A stretch of 10,643 nucleotides of DNA from Tissierella_B sp964485455 (lineage in GTDB: Bacteria; Bacillota; Clostridia; Tissierellales; Tissierellaceae), in NCBI GenBank assembly GCA_964485455.1, contig CAZAJU010000072.1:1-10643 (forward strand). Reading direction: 5' to 3'. Positions 1 to 7,598 of this stretch are shown in pieces. The notes beneath the pieces are model-generated. The model made no database searches. It was given only the letters and a program-made list of their open reading frames with translations, and was not told the origin of the DNA. A program made the translations under genes and the position numbers. Position 1 is the first letter of the stretch; each line of letters begins with the position of its first letter.

Positions 1-43
1 AGGCCCTACAGCTTGTGTAATTAATACTTTTAAATATCAAAGC

Positions 44-60
44 TAATTGCCAAGCAATTA
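44..60 (-). terminator. Possible weak terminator hairpin at the 3' end of the binding-protein gene
   Basis: A perfect 7-bp inverted repeat, TAATTGC-CAA-GCAATTA, overlaps the stop codon of the substrate-binding protein gene. Read on the minus strand, the hairpin is followed by a moderately T-rich stretch (GCTTTGATATTT) rather than a clean U-tract, and the stem is A/T-rich. It could be a weak terminator or an mRNA 3'-end stabiliser, or it could be chance. The remaining 43 bases to the window edge hold no feature I can support. Confidence 0.3.
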
Positions 61-912
61 CTTTGCATCTACATATTCTGCTCCTAACCATTTAGTAATT
101 AGGGCATCTAATGTTCCATCTTCTTCTAATTTAGCAATTTCATCGTTGAATATGGACACAAGGTCACTTCCCTTAGGGAAAGCTATATTATAAGTGTCTA
201 GGGCAAGGTCCGTTTCACTTTGGTCCATTAAAAAGAAAGATAGTCCTTCATTTTCTTCTGTAACCTTCTTACTTGCTGTTCCACCAGTTATAGCTGCATC
301 CACACGGCCCATTATTAGTTCTTGTGTTACTGCTGCTTGACCATCAAAAGTAACAAGCTCTGCACCTTCGATGGATTTAATTATTTGCTCATAATTTGTT
401 CCCGCACTACAAGCTACCTTCTTACCATTTAAGTCCTTTATTGAACTAATATTTGAACCCTCAGGAATTATTACTCCTACTTTAGCAGTTGCATACTTGT
501 TTGAGAAGTCAACACTTTGTGCACGTTCTTCCGTGTAGCTCATTCCTGAAATAACGAAGTCAGCTTGATTTGATTGAAGTGACCCAATAAGACTGGCAAA
601 TGGCATATTGATTATCTCGTAAGTAAATCCTAAATCCTCTGACATCTTATCCAATATATCTATATCCAATCCTTCATATACTTCATTGCCCTTAGCATCT
701 ATGGTTACAGTCTCGAAATACTTATAGTTTGCACTCATAGCGACTTTTAAATTTCTTCCTTCTAGCAGCTTTGATTCGCCTTCGTTGGATGGCTCTGCTG
801 GTGTTTCAGCTGGTGTTTCTTTTGGTTGTTCTGCTGGCTTTTGTGAACTACATCCTGTAAATACAGCTAAAGTCATTGCTAGTACTAATGCTAATATTAT
901 TATCTTTTTCAT
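58..912 (-). CDS. Amino-acid ABC transporter substrate-binding lipoprotein (SBP family 3)
   Basis: This is a 284-residue extracellular solute-binding protein of the type that delivers amino acids to an ABC importer. Residues 1-21 form a lipoprotein signal peptide: MKK, a hydrophobic core, then the lipobox FTGC with Cys21 as the predicted lipidated residue. A Pro/Glu/Thr-rich linker (about 24-46) tethers the protein to the membrane. The mature family-3 fold spans about residues 52-278, with features such as EGLDIDILDKMSEDLGF, FVISGMSYTEERA and VACSAGTNYE, followed by a C-terminal ITKWLG. Length is typical. The ATG is preceded by AAGGAGC. It lies 45 bp after argH with no obvious terminator between, so co-transcription is likely. 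Permease and ATPase genes would be expected further downstream, outside the window. The ligand cannot be read from sequence; arginine or another polar amino acid is a guess from the argH neighbour. Confidence 0.9.
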   Translation of the reverse strand: MKKIIILALVLAMTLAVFTGCSSQKPAEQPKETPAETPAEPSNEGESKLLEGRNLKVAMSANYKYFETVTIDAKGNEVYEGLDIDILDKMSEDLGFTYEIINMPFASLIGSLQSNQADFVISGMSYTEERAQSVDFSNKYATAKVGVIIPEGSNISSIKDLNGKKVACSAGTNYEQIIKSIEGAELVTFDGQAAVTQELIMGRVDAAITGGTASKKVTEENEGLSFFLMDQSETDLALDTYNIAFPKGSDLVSIFNDEIAKLEEDGTLDALITKWLGAEYVDAK

Positions 913-957
913 TTCTTGCTCCTTTTTTCTGTAGGTTATTTTTGTCTTTTGTTACTT

Positions 958-2292
958 TTAAAGCATTTCCTTCTTTATTCCCTTATTCAATATATTTTCA
1001 TAGTCAATATAGGAATAGATTTCTTCATCAAAAACTGGTGAGAACTTTCCTAGCTCTTCTAAAGTTAAGTCCTCTATGGCCTTATTATGGTCTTCTGCAA
1101 AGATTACAATTTGGCCTACTATCGAATGGGCTTCTCTGAAGGCTACACCTTTTTTTACTAGGTAATCTGCTACTTCTGTGGCATTTAAGAATCCATTTTT
1201 CACTGCTTTCTTCATGTTTTCTGATCTTGCTTTTAGAGTTGAGATCATTCTTTCCATTATGTCTATACACATTATTGTAGTTGTAAGGCTATCTTGGAAA
1301 TATTCCTTATCCTCTTGCATGTCCTTGTTATATGCTAATGGAAGGCCTTTCATTACGGTTAAAAGTCCCATAAGATTTCCATAGACTCTACCTGTTTTAC
1401 CTCTTACTAACTCTGCTGCATCAGGATTTTTCTTCTGTGGCATAATTGATGAGCCTGTAGTATATCTATCATCAAGGGTTACAAAACCAAATTCAGCACT
1501 AGTCCATAGGCATAGCTCCTCAGATAATCTAGAAAGATGCATCATAAGTATACTAAAGACCCCCATAGCCTCCAGTATAAAATCCCTGTCAGATACTCCA
1601 TCCATGAAGTTTGAATATACGGTTTGGAAGCCGAGAAGCTCTGCAGTGTATTGTCTATCTATTTCATGGGTTGTTCCTGCCAATGCTCCACATCCTAATG
1701 GAGATTCAGTCAAGGAATTTTGTGCATCCTTAAGACGTCTATAGTCTCTTCCAAACATAGAATAATAAGCCATTAGATGATATTTAAAGGTTACTACCTG
1801 AGCTCTTTGAAGATGAGTATATCCAGGCATTATCCATGGATTTTCATCTGCTGTTTTCTTTAAGGATGCGATTAGTCTTGCCAGGGATTCTATCACCACT
1901 CCCAGCTGTTCCCTTACATAAAGTTTCGCATCTAAATTAACCTGATCATTTCTACTACGTGCAGTATGTAACTTCTTTGCCACTTCTCCAACACGATTTA
2001 GTAGCTCTAATTCCACATAAGTATGAACATCTTCATAATCCCCATTAATTTCTAGCTCTTCTGCTAGAAGGTCTTCTTCAATAGATTCTAAGCCCTTTAA
2101 TAGTATGGAGCCTTCTTCCTTGCTTATGATTTCACATTTGGTCAACATTTTTACATGGGCTTTACTTCCTATAATATCGGATTGAAGTAAGAAAAGAGTT
2201 TTGGAAAAATTATTTTGAAAGTCTTCCATTAGCTTATCTTCATCTTGTCTAAAGCGTCCACCCCAAAGTTTAGTTTCATATTTCTTGTTCAA
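958..2292 (-). CDS. argH: Argininosuccinate lyase
   Basis: ArgH cleaves argininosuccinate to arginine and fumarate, the last step of arginine biosynthesis, as a cytoplasmic homotetramer of the fumarase/aspartase superfamily. The 444-residue protein has the N-terminal KLWGGRF (8-14), HTARSRNDQV (109-118), the catalytic-region GYTHLQRAQ with His160 (157-165), and the superfamily signature GSSIMPQKKNP (280-290) containing the catalytic serine. Length is close to the 450-470 usual for the family. The start is TTG at 2290-2292: it keeps the conserved LWGGRF block in the protein and has AAGGAA at 2301-2306, 8 nt upstream. The next in-frame Met (residue 22) would remove that block. It follows degV by 31 bp. 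No other arginine-pathway gene is visible, so this argH is separated from argG within the window. Confidence 0.96.
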   Translation of the reverse strand: MNKKYETKLWGGRFRQDEDKLMEDFQNNFSKTLFLLQSDIIGSKAHVKMLTKCEIISKEEGSILLKGLESIEEDLLAEELEINGDYEDVHTYVELELLNRVGEVAKKLHTARSRNDQVNLDAKLYVREQLGVVIESLARLIASLKKTADENPWIMPGYTHLQRAQVVTFKYHLMAYYSMFGRDYRRLKDAQNSLTESPLGCGALAGTTHEIDRQYTAELLGFQTVYSNFMDGVSDRDFILEAMGVFSILMMHLSRLSEELCLWTSAEFGFVTLDDRYTTGSSIMPQKKNPDAAELVRGKTGRVYGNLMGLLTVMKGLPLAYNKDMQEDKEYFQDSLTTTIMCIDIMERMISTLKARSENMKKAVKNGFLNATEVADYLVKKGVAFREAHSIVGQIVIFAEDHNKAIEDLTLEELGKFSPVFDEEIYSYIDYENILNKGIKKEML

Positions 2293-2300
2293 ATTATCAC

Positions 2301-2306
2301 TTCCTT
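2301..2306 (-). promoter_or_regulatory. Ribosome binding site that supports the TTG start of argH
   Basis: The minus-strand sequence AAGGAA(GTGAT) lies 8 nt before a TTG codon at 2292-2290. There is no ATG between this site and the conserved LWGGRF block at residues 9-14 of ArgH, so it fixes TTG as the initiation codon. Confidence 0.7.
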
Positions 2307-2323
2307 TTTAGTTGATTTTATAA

Positions 2324-3148
2324 CTAATACATACATACTCCTAAGGTTTTAGGTCCAAGATGGGCTCCGATTACAGGTCCTAATTCATCTATTGTAACCA
2401 TTACATGTGGAAACTTTTCTTCGATTAAGCTTTTTACCTTATGAGCTTCATCGAGATTTAAAATATGACATATACCAATCTTTTGTACATCATCAGGAAT
2501 TTTAGCTATAATTGTAGAGAGAGCTTTATTAGTACCTCTAACCTTTTCAATCAATTGAAGCTCTCCATCTTTAAGTTCAATTATTGGCTTGATGCTTAAT
2601 AGATTTCCAAGAGTAGCTTGTACACCTGATAATCTTCCACCTCTACTTAAATATTCCAATGTACCAGTAGTTAAGTATATATGAGTGTTTTTCTTCTTTC
2701 TATTGATAAAATCCGTTATTTCCTCTGAGCTCTTACCTGCCTTTGCCATTTCTACTGCGTCTTCTACAAGGAATCTAAGATTTGAAGCTGAGGTTTCAGA
2801 ATCTATAATAGTTATTTTTTTATCCTCTAACATACTTTTAGCTAACATAGCGCTATTATATGTACCACTTATCTTAGAAGATAAAACAATTGCTATTATT
2901 TCATCATTATCCTTTAAAGCTTGATTAAAAGCATCAACGAAATCTCCTGCTGCCGGCTGTGATGTAGTTGGAAATAGTTTAGTACTACCTAGCTTTTCGA
3001 AGAATTCATCGAAGTCCCCCTTAAATCCTTCCTTACTTGAAACTCCATCAAATACGTAAGTCAAAGGGACTATGCCCATGTTTTCCTTATCTACATATTC
3101 CTTTGAGATATAACAAGTACTATCCGTAATAATCTTAATTTTACTCAT
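2324..3148 (-). CDS. DegV family fatty-acid-binding protein
   Basis: DegV proteins bind fatty acids. In Firmicutes, FakB members of this family present the fatty acid to the kinase FakA for phosphorylation and entry into phospholipid synthesis. The 274-residue protein shows the family pattern: N-terminal IITDSTCYI (6-14, strand then the TDST motif), PTTSQPAAGDF (60-70), SSKISGTYNSA (90-100) and LEYLSRGGRLSG (164-175). Length matches the usual 275-290. It starts at ATG 3148 with a strong AAGGAGGTAA site at 3151-3160. It is separated from leuS by a terminator and lies 31 bp before argH. The specific fatty-acid preference, and whether it is the FakB partner, cannot be told here. A functional link to argH is not evident. 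Confidence 0.92.
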   Translation of the reverse strand: MSKIKIITDSTCYISKEYVDKENMGIVPLTYVFDGVSSKEGFKGDFDEFFEKLGSTKLFPTTSQPAAGDFVDAFNQALKDNDEIIAIVLSSKISGTYNSAMLAKSMLEDKKITIIDSETSASNLRFLVEDAVEMAKAGKSSEEITDFINRKKKNTHIYLTTGTLEYLSRGGRLSGVQATLGNLLSIKPIIELKDGELQLIEKVRGTNKALSTIIAKIPDDVQKIGICHILNLDEAHKVKSLIEEKFPHVMVTIDELGPVIGAHLGPKTLGVCMY

Positions 3149-3173
3149 TTTTACCTCCTTATCTGGAATTCTT

Positions 3174-3220
3174 AAAGAAATAACGAGGTGGGCGATTTAG
3201 ACACACCTCGTTATTTCTTT
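3174..3220 (-). terminator. Intrinsic terminator after leuS, symmetric and possibly bidirectional
   Basis: A perfect 17-bp inverted repeat, AAAGAAATAACGAGGTG (3174-3190) and CACCTCGTTATTTCTTT (3204-3220), encloses a 13-nt loop. Read on the minus strand it begins a few bases after the leuS stop, and its T-rich run (TTATTTCTTT) forms the distal end of the stem. Only about 25 bp separate it from the degV start, leaving little room for a degV promoter. Either the promoter lies upstream within leuS or the hairpin, or there is read-through. The + strand copy also ends in T-rich sequence, but no + strand gene is present to need it. Confidence 0.75.
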
Positions 3221-3226
3221 TTCTAA

Positions 3227-5638
3227 TTACTTTACAACTATATTGTAAATCTTACCCATTACGAAGATTTCCTTAAAAATCTCCTTATCTCCAATGAATT
3301 TAACAATAGACTCATCTTGAAGGGCTTTCTTCCTTACATCATCTTGAGAATCATTTACATTTACCAATACTTTACCTCTTACCTTACCATTGATTTGTAT
3401 TGGCATTTCAATAACCTCATCCTTAGTCTTAGCCTCATCATATACTGGCCAAGAAGCATTGAATAAATATCCCTCTGAGCCAATTTCTTGCCAAAGTTCC
3501 TCAGTAATATGTGGAGCTACAGGGTTTAAAAGAATTAATAGGGTTTCAAAATCCTTCTTACGTATTTCACCATGGGCGTAGAAGTCATTTATTAAAGCCA
3601 TCATAGCTGCAATTCCTGTATTATACTTTAGGTTTTCAAAATCCTCAGATACCTTCTTTATGGTCTTATGGATATTGGATTCAAGCTCTTTAGTATAGCC
3701 TTCTCCTTCAACTAGAATATCTTGAAGTCTCCATACTCTCTCTAAGAACCTTCTGCAGCCTTTAACTCCGTTTTCTGACCAAGGTACGCTCTTTTCAAAG
3801 TCACCGATGAACATCTCATATGTTCTTAATGTATCAGCTCCATAATCCCTTACTATATCATCAGGATTTACTACATTTCCTCTGGATTTTGACATCTTTT
3901 CATTGTTGTCTCCTAATATCATTCCATGGGAAGTTCTCTTTGCATATGGCTCTGGCCCACCTACTATGCCATAGTCATAAAGGAACTTATGCCAGAATCG
4001 TGAATATAGAAGGTGAAGAGTAGTATGCTCCATTCCTCCATTGTACCAGTCTACAGGCATCCAATAATCTAAAGCTTCTTTAGATGCAAGAGCATCATGG
4101 TTTTCTGGGTCAATATATCTTAAGAAATACCAGGATGAACCAGCCCACTGAGGCATAGTATCAGTTTCCCTATGTGCATCTTTACCACATTTTGGACAAG
4201 TAGTGTGTACCCAATCATGGATATTTGCTAATGGTGATTCCCCTGAATCCGTTGGCTCATAGTTATCAACATCTGGAAGCATCAAAGGAAGTTCTTCTTC
4301 TGGAACAGGTACCCAGCCGCAATCCTGACAATATACTAATGGAATAGGCTCTCCCCAGTATCTTTGTCTAGAAAATACCCAGTCACGTAATTTAAAGTTT
4401 ACCCTTTTATTACCTAGTCCATCTTCCTCTAATTTGTTTGATATAGTTTCAATTGCTTCCTTTACATCCATTCCATTTAGGAAGCCAGAATTCACCATTT
4501 CTCCAGAGTCAGTATTGCTATAGGCTTCTTTATTTACATCTCCACCCTTTATTACTTCTATAATTGGTAGATTAAACTTAGTTGCGAAGTCCCAGTCCCT
4601 TTGATCATGTCCTGGTACAGCCATTATTGCTCCTGTACCATAAGTGATTAAAACGTAGTCTGAAACCCAAATAGGAATTTCCTTTCCAGTAGCAGGATTG
4701 ATTGCCATAAGACCTTTAAGCTGAATTCCTGTCTTCTCTTTAGATAGCTCAGTTCTTTCAAAGTCGGATTTCTTTCCTACCTCTTCCTTATATTTAAGCA
4801 CTTCGTCTATATTCTCAATTCTATCGCTATATTTATCTATCAAAGGATGTTCAGCAGCTATTACCATATAAGTGGCACCAAATAGGGTATCAGGTCTAGT
4901 GGTAAAAACTCTAAGTTTGTCCTCTAGTCCTGCTATTTTAAAATCAAGCTCCATACCTACAGATTTACCTATCCAGTTTTTCTGTTGAATCTTTACCCTG
5001 TCAATATAATCTACTAGGTCAAGGTCATTTATAAGCCTTTCAGCATATTCAGTAATTTTTAGCATCCATTGGTTCTTTACTTTTCTATTTACCTCTCCAC
5101 CACAACGCTCACAATTACCGTTTACTACCTCTTCATTGGCTAATCCTATTTTACAAGATGGGCACCAATTTATAGGCATCTCTTGCTTATAGGCAAGTCC
5201 CTTTTCATAAAGCTTAAGGAATATCCATTGAGTCCATTTATAATAGTTTGGATCTGTTGTGTTTATTTCTCTTGACCAATCGAAGGAAAAACCTATGGAT
5301 TGAAGCTGACTCTTAAATCTTGCAACATTTCTTTCTGTAACTATTCTAGGGTGGATCTTGTTCTTTATTGCAAAATTTTCTGTAGGCAATCCAAAAGCAT
5401 CCCACCCCATTGGAAATAGAACATTATATCCTTCTAGTCTTCTTTTTCTAGATACGATATCTAGGGCAGTATATGGTCTAGGATGGCCTACATGTAGTCC
5501 TTCTCCTGAAGGATAAGGAAACTCTACCAAAGCATAGAACTTTGGTTTATCACTACCATTAGAAGCCTTAAAGGGTTGTTTTTCCTCCCAAATTTCCTGC
5601 CATTTCTTTTCTATAATATTAGGCATATATTCTTTCAT
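3227..5638 (-). CDS. leuS: Leucyl-tRNA synthetase
   Basis: LeuRS is the class I synthetase that charges tRNA-Leu in the cytoplasm and hydrolyses mischarged products. The 803-residue bacterial-type protein contains the HIGH-type motif HVGH (49-52) after FPYPSGEG, and a zinc-binding CPSC...CERC pair (159-162, 176-179). The CP1 editing domain shows TTRPDTLFGATY (246-257) and GTGAIMAVPGHDQRD (335-349). A second Cys cluster has CQDC and CPKC at about 437-440 and 481-484. The catalytic KMSKS loop is at 581-585, followed by an anticodon-binding C-terminus ending in IVVK. All active-site and editing motifs are intact. It begins at ATG 5638 with GAGGAGG just upstream, only 17 bp after asnS, so it is almost certainly translated from the asnS transcript. 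No leader or Leu-specific T-box of its own is visible. Confidence 0.98.
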   Translation of the reverse strand: MKEYMPNIIEKKWQEIWEEKQPFKASNGSDKPKFYALVEFPYPSGEGLHVGHPRPYTALDIVSRKRRLEGYNVLFPMGWDAFGLPTENFAIKNKIHPRIVTERNVARFKSQLQSIGFSFDWSREINTTDPNYYKWTQWIFLKLYEKGLAYKQEMPINWCPSCKIGLANEEVVNGNCERCGGEVNRKVKNQWMLKITEYAERLINDLDLVDYIDRVKIQQKNWIGKSVGMELDFKIAGLEDKLRVFTTRPDTLFGATYMVIAAEHPLIDKYSDRIENIDEVLKYKEEVGKKSDFERTELSKEKTGIQLKGLMAINPATGKEIPIWVSDYVLITYGTGAIMAVPGHDQRDWDFATKFNLPIIEVIKGGDVNKEAYSNTDSGEMVNSGFLNGMDVKEAIETISNKLEEDGLGNKRVNFKLRDWVFSRQRYWGEPIPLVYCQDCGWVPVPEEELPLMLPDVDNYEPTDSGESPLANIHDWVHTTCPKCGKDAHRETDTMPQWAGSSWYFLRYIDPENHDALASKEALDYWMPVDWYNGGMEHTTLHLLYSRFWHKFLYDYGIVGGPEPYAKRTSHGMILGDNNEKMSKSRGNVVNPDDIVRDYGADTLRTYEMFIGDFEKSVPWSENGVKGCRRFLERVWRLQDILVEGEGYTKELESNIHKTIKKVSEDFENLKYNTGIAAMMALINDFYAHGEIRKKDFETLLILLNPVAPHITEELWQEIGSEGYLFNASWPVYDEAKTKDEVIEMPIQINGKVRGKVLVNVNDSQDDVRKKALQDESIVKFIGDKEIFKEIFVMGKIYNIVVK

Positions 5639-5655
5639 TAAACGTCCTCCTCAAA

Positions 5656-7044
5656 TTAAAACTCAGCAGTTCCCACTGTTCTAGGGAAAGGAATAACATC
5701 TCTTATATTTGAGATTCCAGTCATATACATGATAGCTCTTTCAAATCCAAGACCGAAACCGGCATGCTTTGTTCCACCATATTTTCTCAACTCTAGATAC
5801 CACCAATAATCCTCTGGGTCCATACCAATGTCTATAATCTTCTGCTCAAGAACATCAAGACGTTCTTCTCTTTGACTTCCACCGATTATCTCACCTATAC
5901 CTGGAACCAACAAGTCCATAGCTGCTACTGTTTTATTATCCTCGTTGACTCTCATATAGAAAGCTTTGATTTCCTTAGGATAATTTATTACAAATACAGG
6001 TTTTTTAAATAGTACTTCTGTTAAATATCTTTCATGCTCAGTCTGTAAATCAATACCCCATTCTACTGGATATTGGAAACTTTGACCTGACTTTTGTAGC
6101 ATCTCTACAGCTTCAGTATAAGTAACTACTCCAAAATCTGAATTCGCTACATTTTCAAGTCTCTCTATTAGTCCCTTATCAATAAAGCTGTTGAAGAATT
6201 CCATCTCTTCTCTTGCATTTTCCATAACGTATTTAATAATGTATTTTAACATATCTTCTGCAAGTCTCATATTGTCCTTAAGATCTGCAAATGCTATTTC
6301 TGGTTCAATCATCCAGAACTCAGCAGCATGTCTTGCAGTATTAGAGTTTTCAGCTCTAAAGGTAGGACCGAAGGTATAGATGTTTTTAAATGCCATAGCA
6401 AATACCTCTCCTTCAAGCTGTCCACTTACTGTAAGGTTTGTACTCTTACCAAAGAAGTCTTGGGAATAATCTATTTCTCCTTCTTGGTTCTTTGGAGGAT
6501 TATCCATATCTAGAGTTGTAACTCTAAACATTTCTCCAGCTCCTTCTGCATCACTTGCAGTAATAATTGGAGTATGAACATATACAAAACCTCTTTCTTG
6601 GAAGAACTTATGGATTGCATATGCAGTCAATGATCTTACTCTAAATACTGCACTTAAAGTATTTGTTCTAGGTCTTAAGTGAGCAATTGTTCTAAGATAT
6701 TCTAATGTATGTCTTTTCTTCTGTAGTGGGTAGTCTTGAGTTGACAATCCTTCAATTACAACTTCTTTTGCTTTTAATTCAAAGGGCTGCTTTGCTTCTG
6801 GAGTTTCTACAAGAATGCCCTGTATTTTCAAAGCTGAGCTTAAATGTAGCTTTTCAATCTCCTTGAAGTTTTCCAGGGAATCATCATATACTATTTGCAA
6901 ATTTTTAAAAAATGTCCCGTCATTTAACTCAATAAATCCGAAAGTCTTAGAAGACCTTGATGTCCTTATCCAGCCTTCCACGGTTATCTCTTGATTAAGA
7001 AATTTTGAACTATCCTTGAAAATCTCTTTAATATTAATTTTCAT
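5656..7044 (-). CDS. asnS: Asparaginyl-tRNA synthetase
   Basis: AsnRS is a class IIb synthetase that ligates asparagine to tRNA-Asn. The 462-residue protein has an N-terminal OB-fold anticodon-binding domain (about 1-105, with EGWIRTSRSSKTFGFIELNDG). Its catalytic domain includes TASDAEGAGEMF (162-173), the motif 2 region beginning FRAENSNTARHAAE (229-242), and the motif 3 region GFGLGFERAIMYMTGI (429-444), ending PRTVGTAEF (454-462). The short insert with DNPPKNQEGEIDYSQDFFGK (181-200) and the C-terminal FPRTxGxAEF ending identify AsnRS rather than AspRS. The AAC specifier of the upstream T-box agrees. ATG 7044 is preceded by AGGAGTGAT. The 5' leader is long, about 550 nt, because repeat array A sits between the T-box terminator and the ribosome binding site. 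It forms an operon with leuS. Confidence 0.98.
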   Translation of the reverse strand: MKINIKEIFKDSSKFLNQEITVEGWIRTSRSSKTFGFIELNDGTFFKNLQIVYDDSLENFKEIEKLHLSSALKIQGILVETPEAKQPFELKAKEVVIEGLSTQDYPLQKKRHTLEYLRTIAHLRPRTNTLSAVFRVRSLTAYAIHKFFQERGFVYVHTPIITASDAEGAGEMFRVTTLDMDNPPKNQEGEIDYSQDFFGKSTNLTVSGQLEGEVFAMAFKNIYTFGPTFRAENSNTARHAAEFWMIEPEIAFADLKDNMRLAEDMLKYIIKYVMENAREEMEFFNSFIDKGLIERLENVANSDFGVVTYTEAVEMLQKSGQSFQYPVEWGIDLQTEHERYLTEVLFKKPVFVINYPKEIKAFYMRVNEDNKTVAAMDLLVPGIGEIIGGSQREERLDVLEQKIIDIGMDPEDYWWYLELRKYGGTKHAGFGLGFERAIMYMTGISNIRDVIPFPRTVGTAEF

Positions 7045-7075
7045 ACTATCACTCCTAGATAATTTTATCTTTGGT

Positions 7076-7323
7076 ATCGCAAATCGGGTTAGGTCATAAT
7101 GCTGTCTTCAGCTCAAATCTATTTGCTCGCATACTCGCATAGATTTGGCTTGACTGCATCTGACCTACCATCGATTTGCTTAAATACATCGCAAATCGGG
7201 TTAGGTCATAATGCTGTCTTCAGCTCAAATCTATTTGCTCGCATACTCGCATAGATTTGGCTTGACTGCATCTGACCTACCATCGATTTGCGTAAACACA
7301 TCGCAAATCGGGTTAGGTCATAA
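7076..7323. repeat. Repeat array A: two 112-bp palindromic units plus a 24-bp partial third
   Basis: Unit 1 (7076-7187) and unit 2 (7188-7299) differ by eye at only two positions, both near the end of the unit. A partial third unit (7300-7323) repeats the first 24 bases. Each unit is an imperfect palindrome. The left arm GCAAATCGGGTTAGGTCA (7079-7096, 7191-7208, 7303-7320) is complementary, with a small bulge, to the right arm TGACCTACCATCGATTTGC (7161-7179, 7273-7291). An inner CAAATCTAT/ATAGATTTG stem lies at 7114-7122/7139-7147, with its copy at 7226-7234/7251-7259. The apical loop carries a direct repeat, CTCGCATA twice. Unit length is not a multiple of three and no coding frame is evident. 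The array fills the asnS leader from the T-box terminator to about 20 nt before the ribosome binding site. The GC content of a unit is about 42 percent. Origin unknown; a MITE/REP-like element is one possibility. Confidence 0.95.
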
Positions 7324-7361
7324 AATAAACCTTTCATCCTTGATAAAAAGGACGAAAGGTT
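7321..7361 (-). terminator. T-box leader terminator
   Basis: On the minus strand AACCTTTCGTCC (7361-7350) pairs with GGATGAAAGGTT (7339-7328), giving 12 bp with one G-U across a 10-nt loop, followed by the T-rich TATTTTA (7327-7321). It begins 5 nt after the T-box sequence, as expected of an attenuator whose 5' arm is captured by the antiterminator when uncharged tRNA binds. The last bases of the T-rich tail coincide with the end of repeat array A. Confidence 0.88.
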
Positions 7362-7592
7362 ATCTTCCGCGGTACCACCCTAATTGCTAATGCCACTTTT
7401 ACCTTAACGCCGTATATGCGTCTAAACCTAAATTTCTTCAGCTTAGAAACTCAGAGCTGTTCTTCTATATAGGCTTAGTGCTGATGTCTCACTATTATCA
7501 GCTCCCTTTAACCAGTTTCTATATATACTCTTCTCCTCATAGAATCATATTAAATTTTAGACACTAAGTTTCTTGTCTCGTTAATGAAGTAT
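7321..7592 (-). promoter_or_regulatory. T-box riboswitch leader with Asn (AAC) specifier, controlling asnS-leuS
   Basis: This leader RNA senses uncharged tRNA and permits transcription into the synthetase genes. The core T-box sequence AGGGTGGTACCGCGG is at 7381-7367 on the minus strand, with the UGG bulge that pairs with the tRNA acceptor end. The base of Stem I is AGAAACTTAG (about 7572-7563) paired with CTGAGTTTCT (about 7454-7445). The distal Stem I shows the conserved ATGAGGAGAAGAGTA and a GGGAGCTGAT...ATCAG segment. On the 3' side of Stem I, GAAGAACAGCT places AAC (7461-7459) in the specifier position, matching asparagine and the downstream asnS. The terminator follows at 7361-7321. Stem assignments were made by eye; the core motif and the specifier are the firm parts. 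Confidence 0.93.
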
Positions 7593-7598
7593 AACCTC

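Noticed and set aside
876..1384. Plus-strand open frames opposite argH and, elsewhere, opposite degV, leuS and asnS
   Set aside because: They are antisense shadows of well-conserved genes, lack convincing ribosome binding sites and resemble no family.
5639..5655. Separate leader or Leu T-box for leuS
   Set aside because: Only 17 bp separate asnS and leuS, and the leuS ribosome binding site occupies most of it.
7076..7323. CRISPR array
   Set aside because: The units are contiguous 112-bp palindromic tandem repeats, not short repeats separated by unique spacers, and no cas gene is nearby. The same applies to array B.
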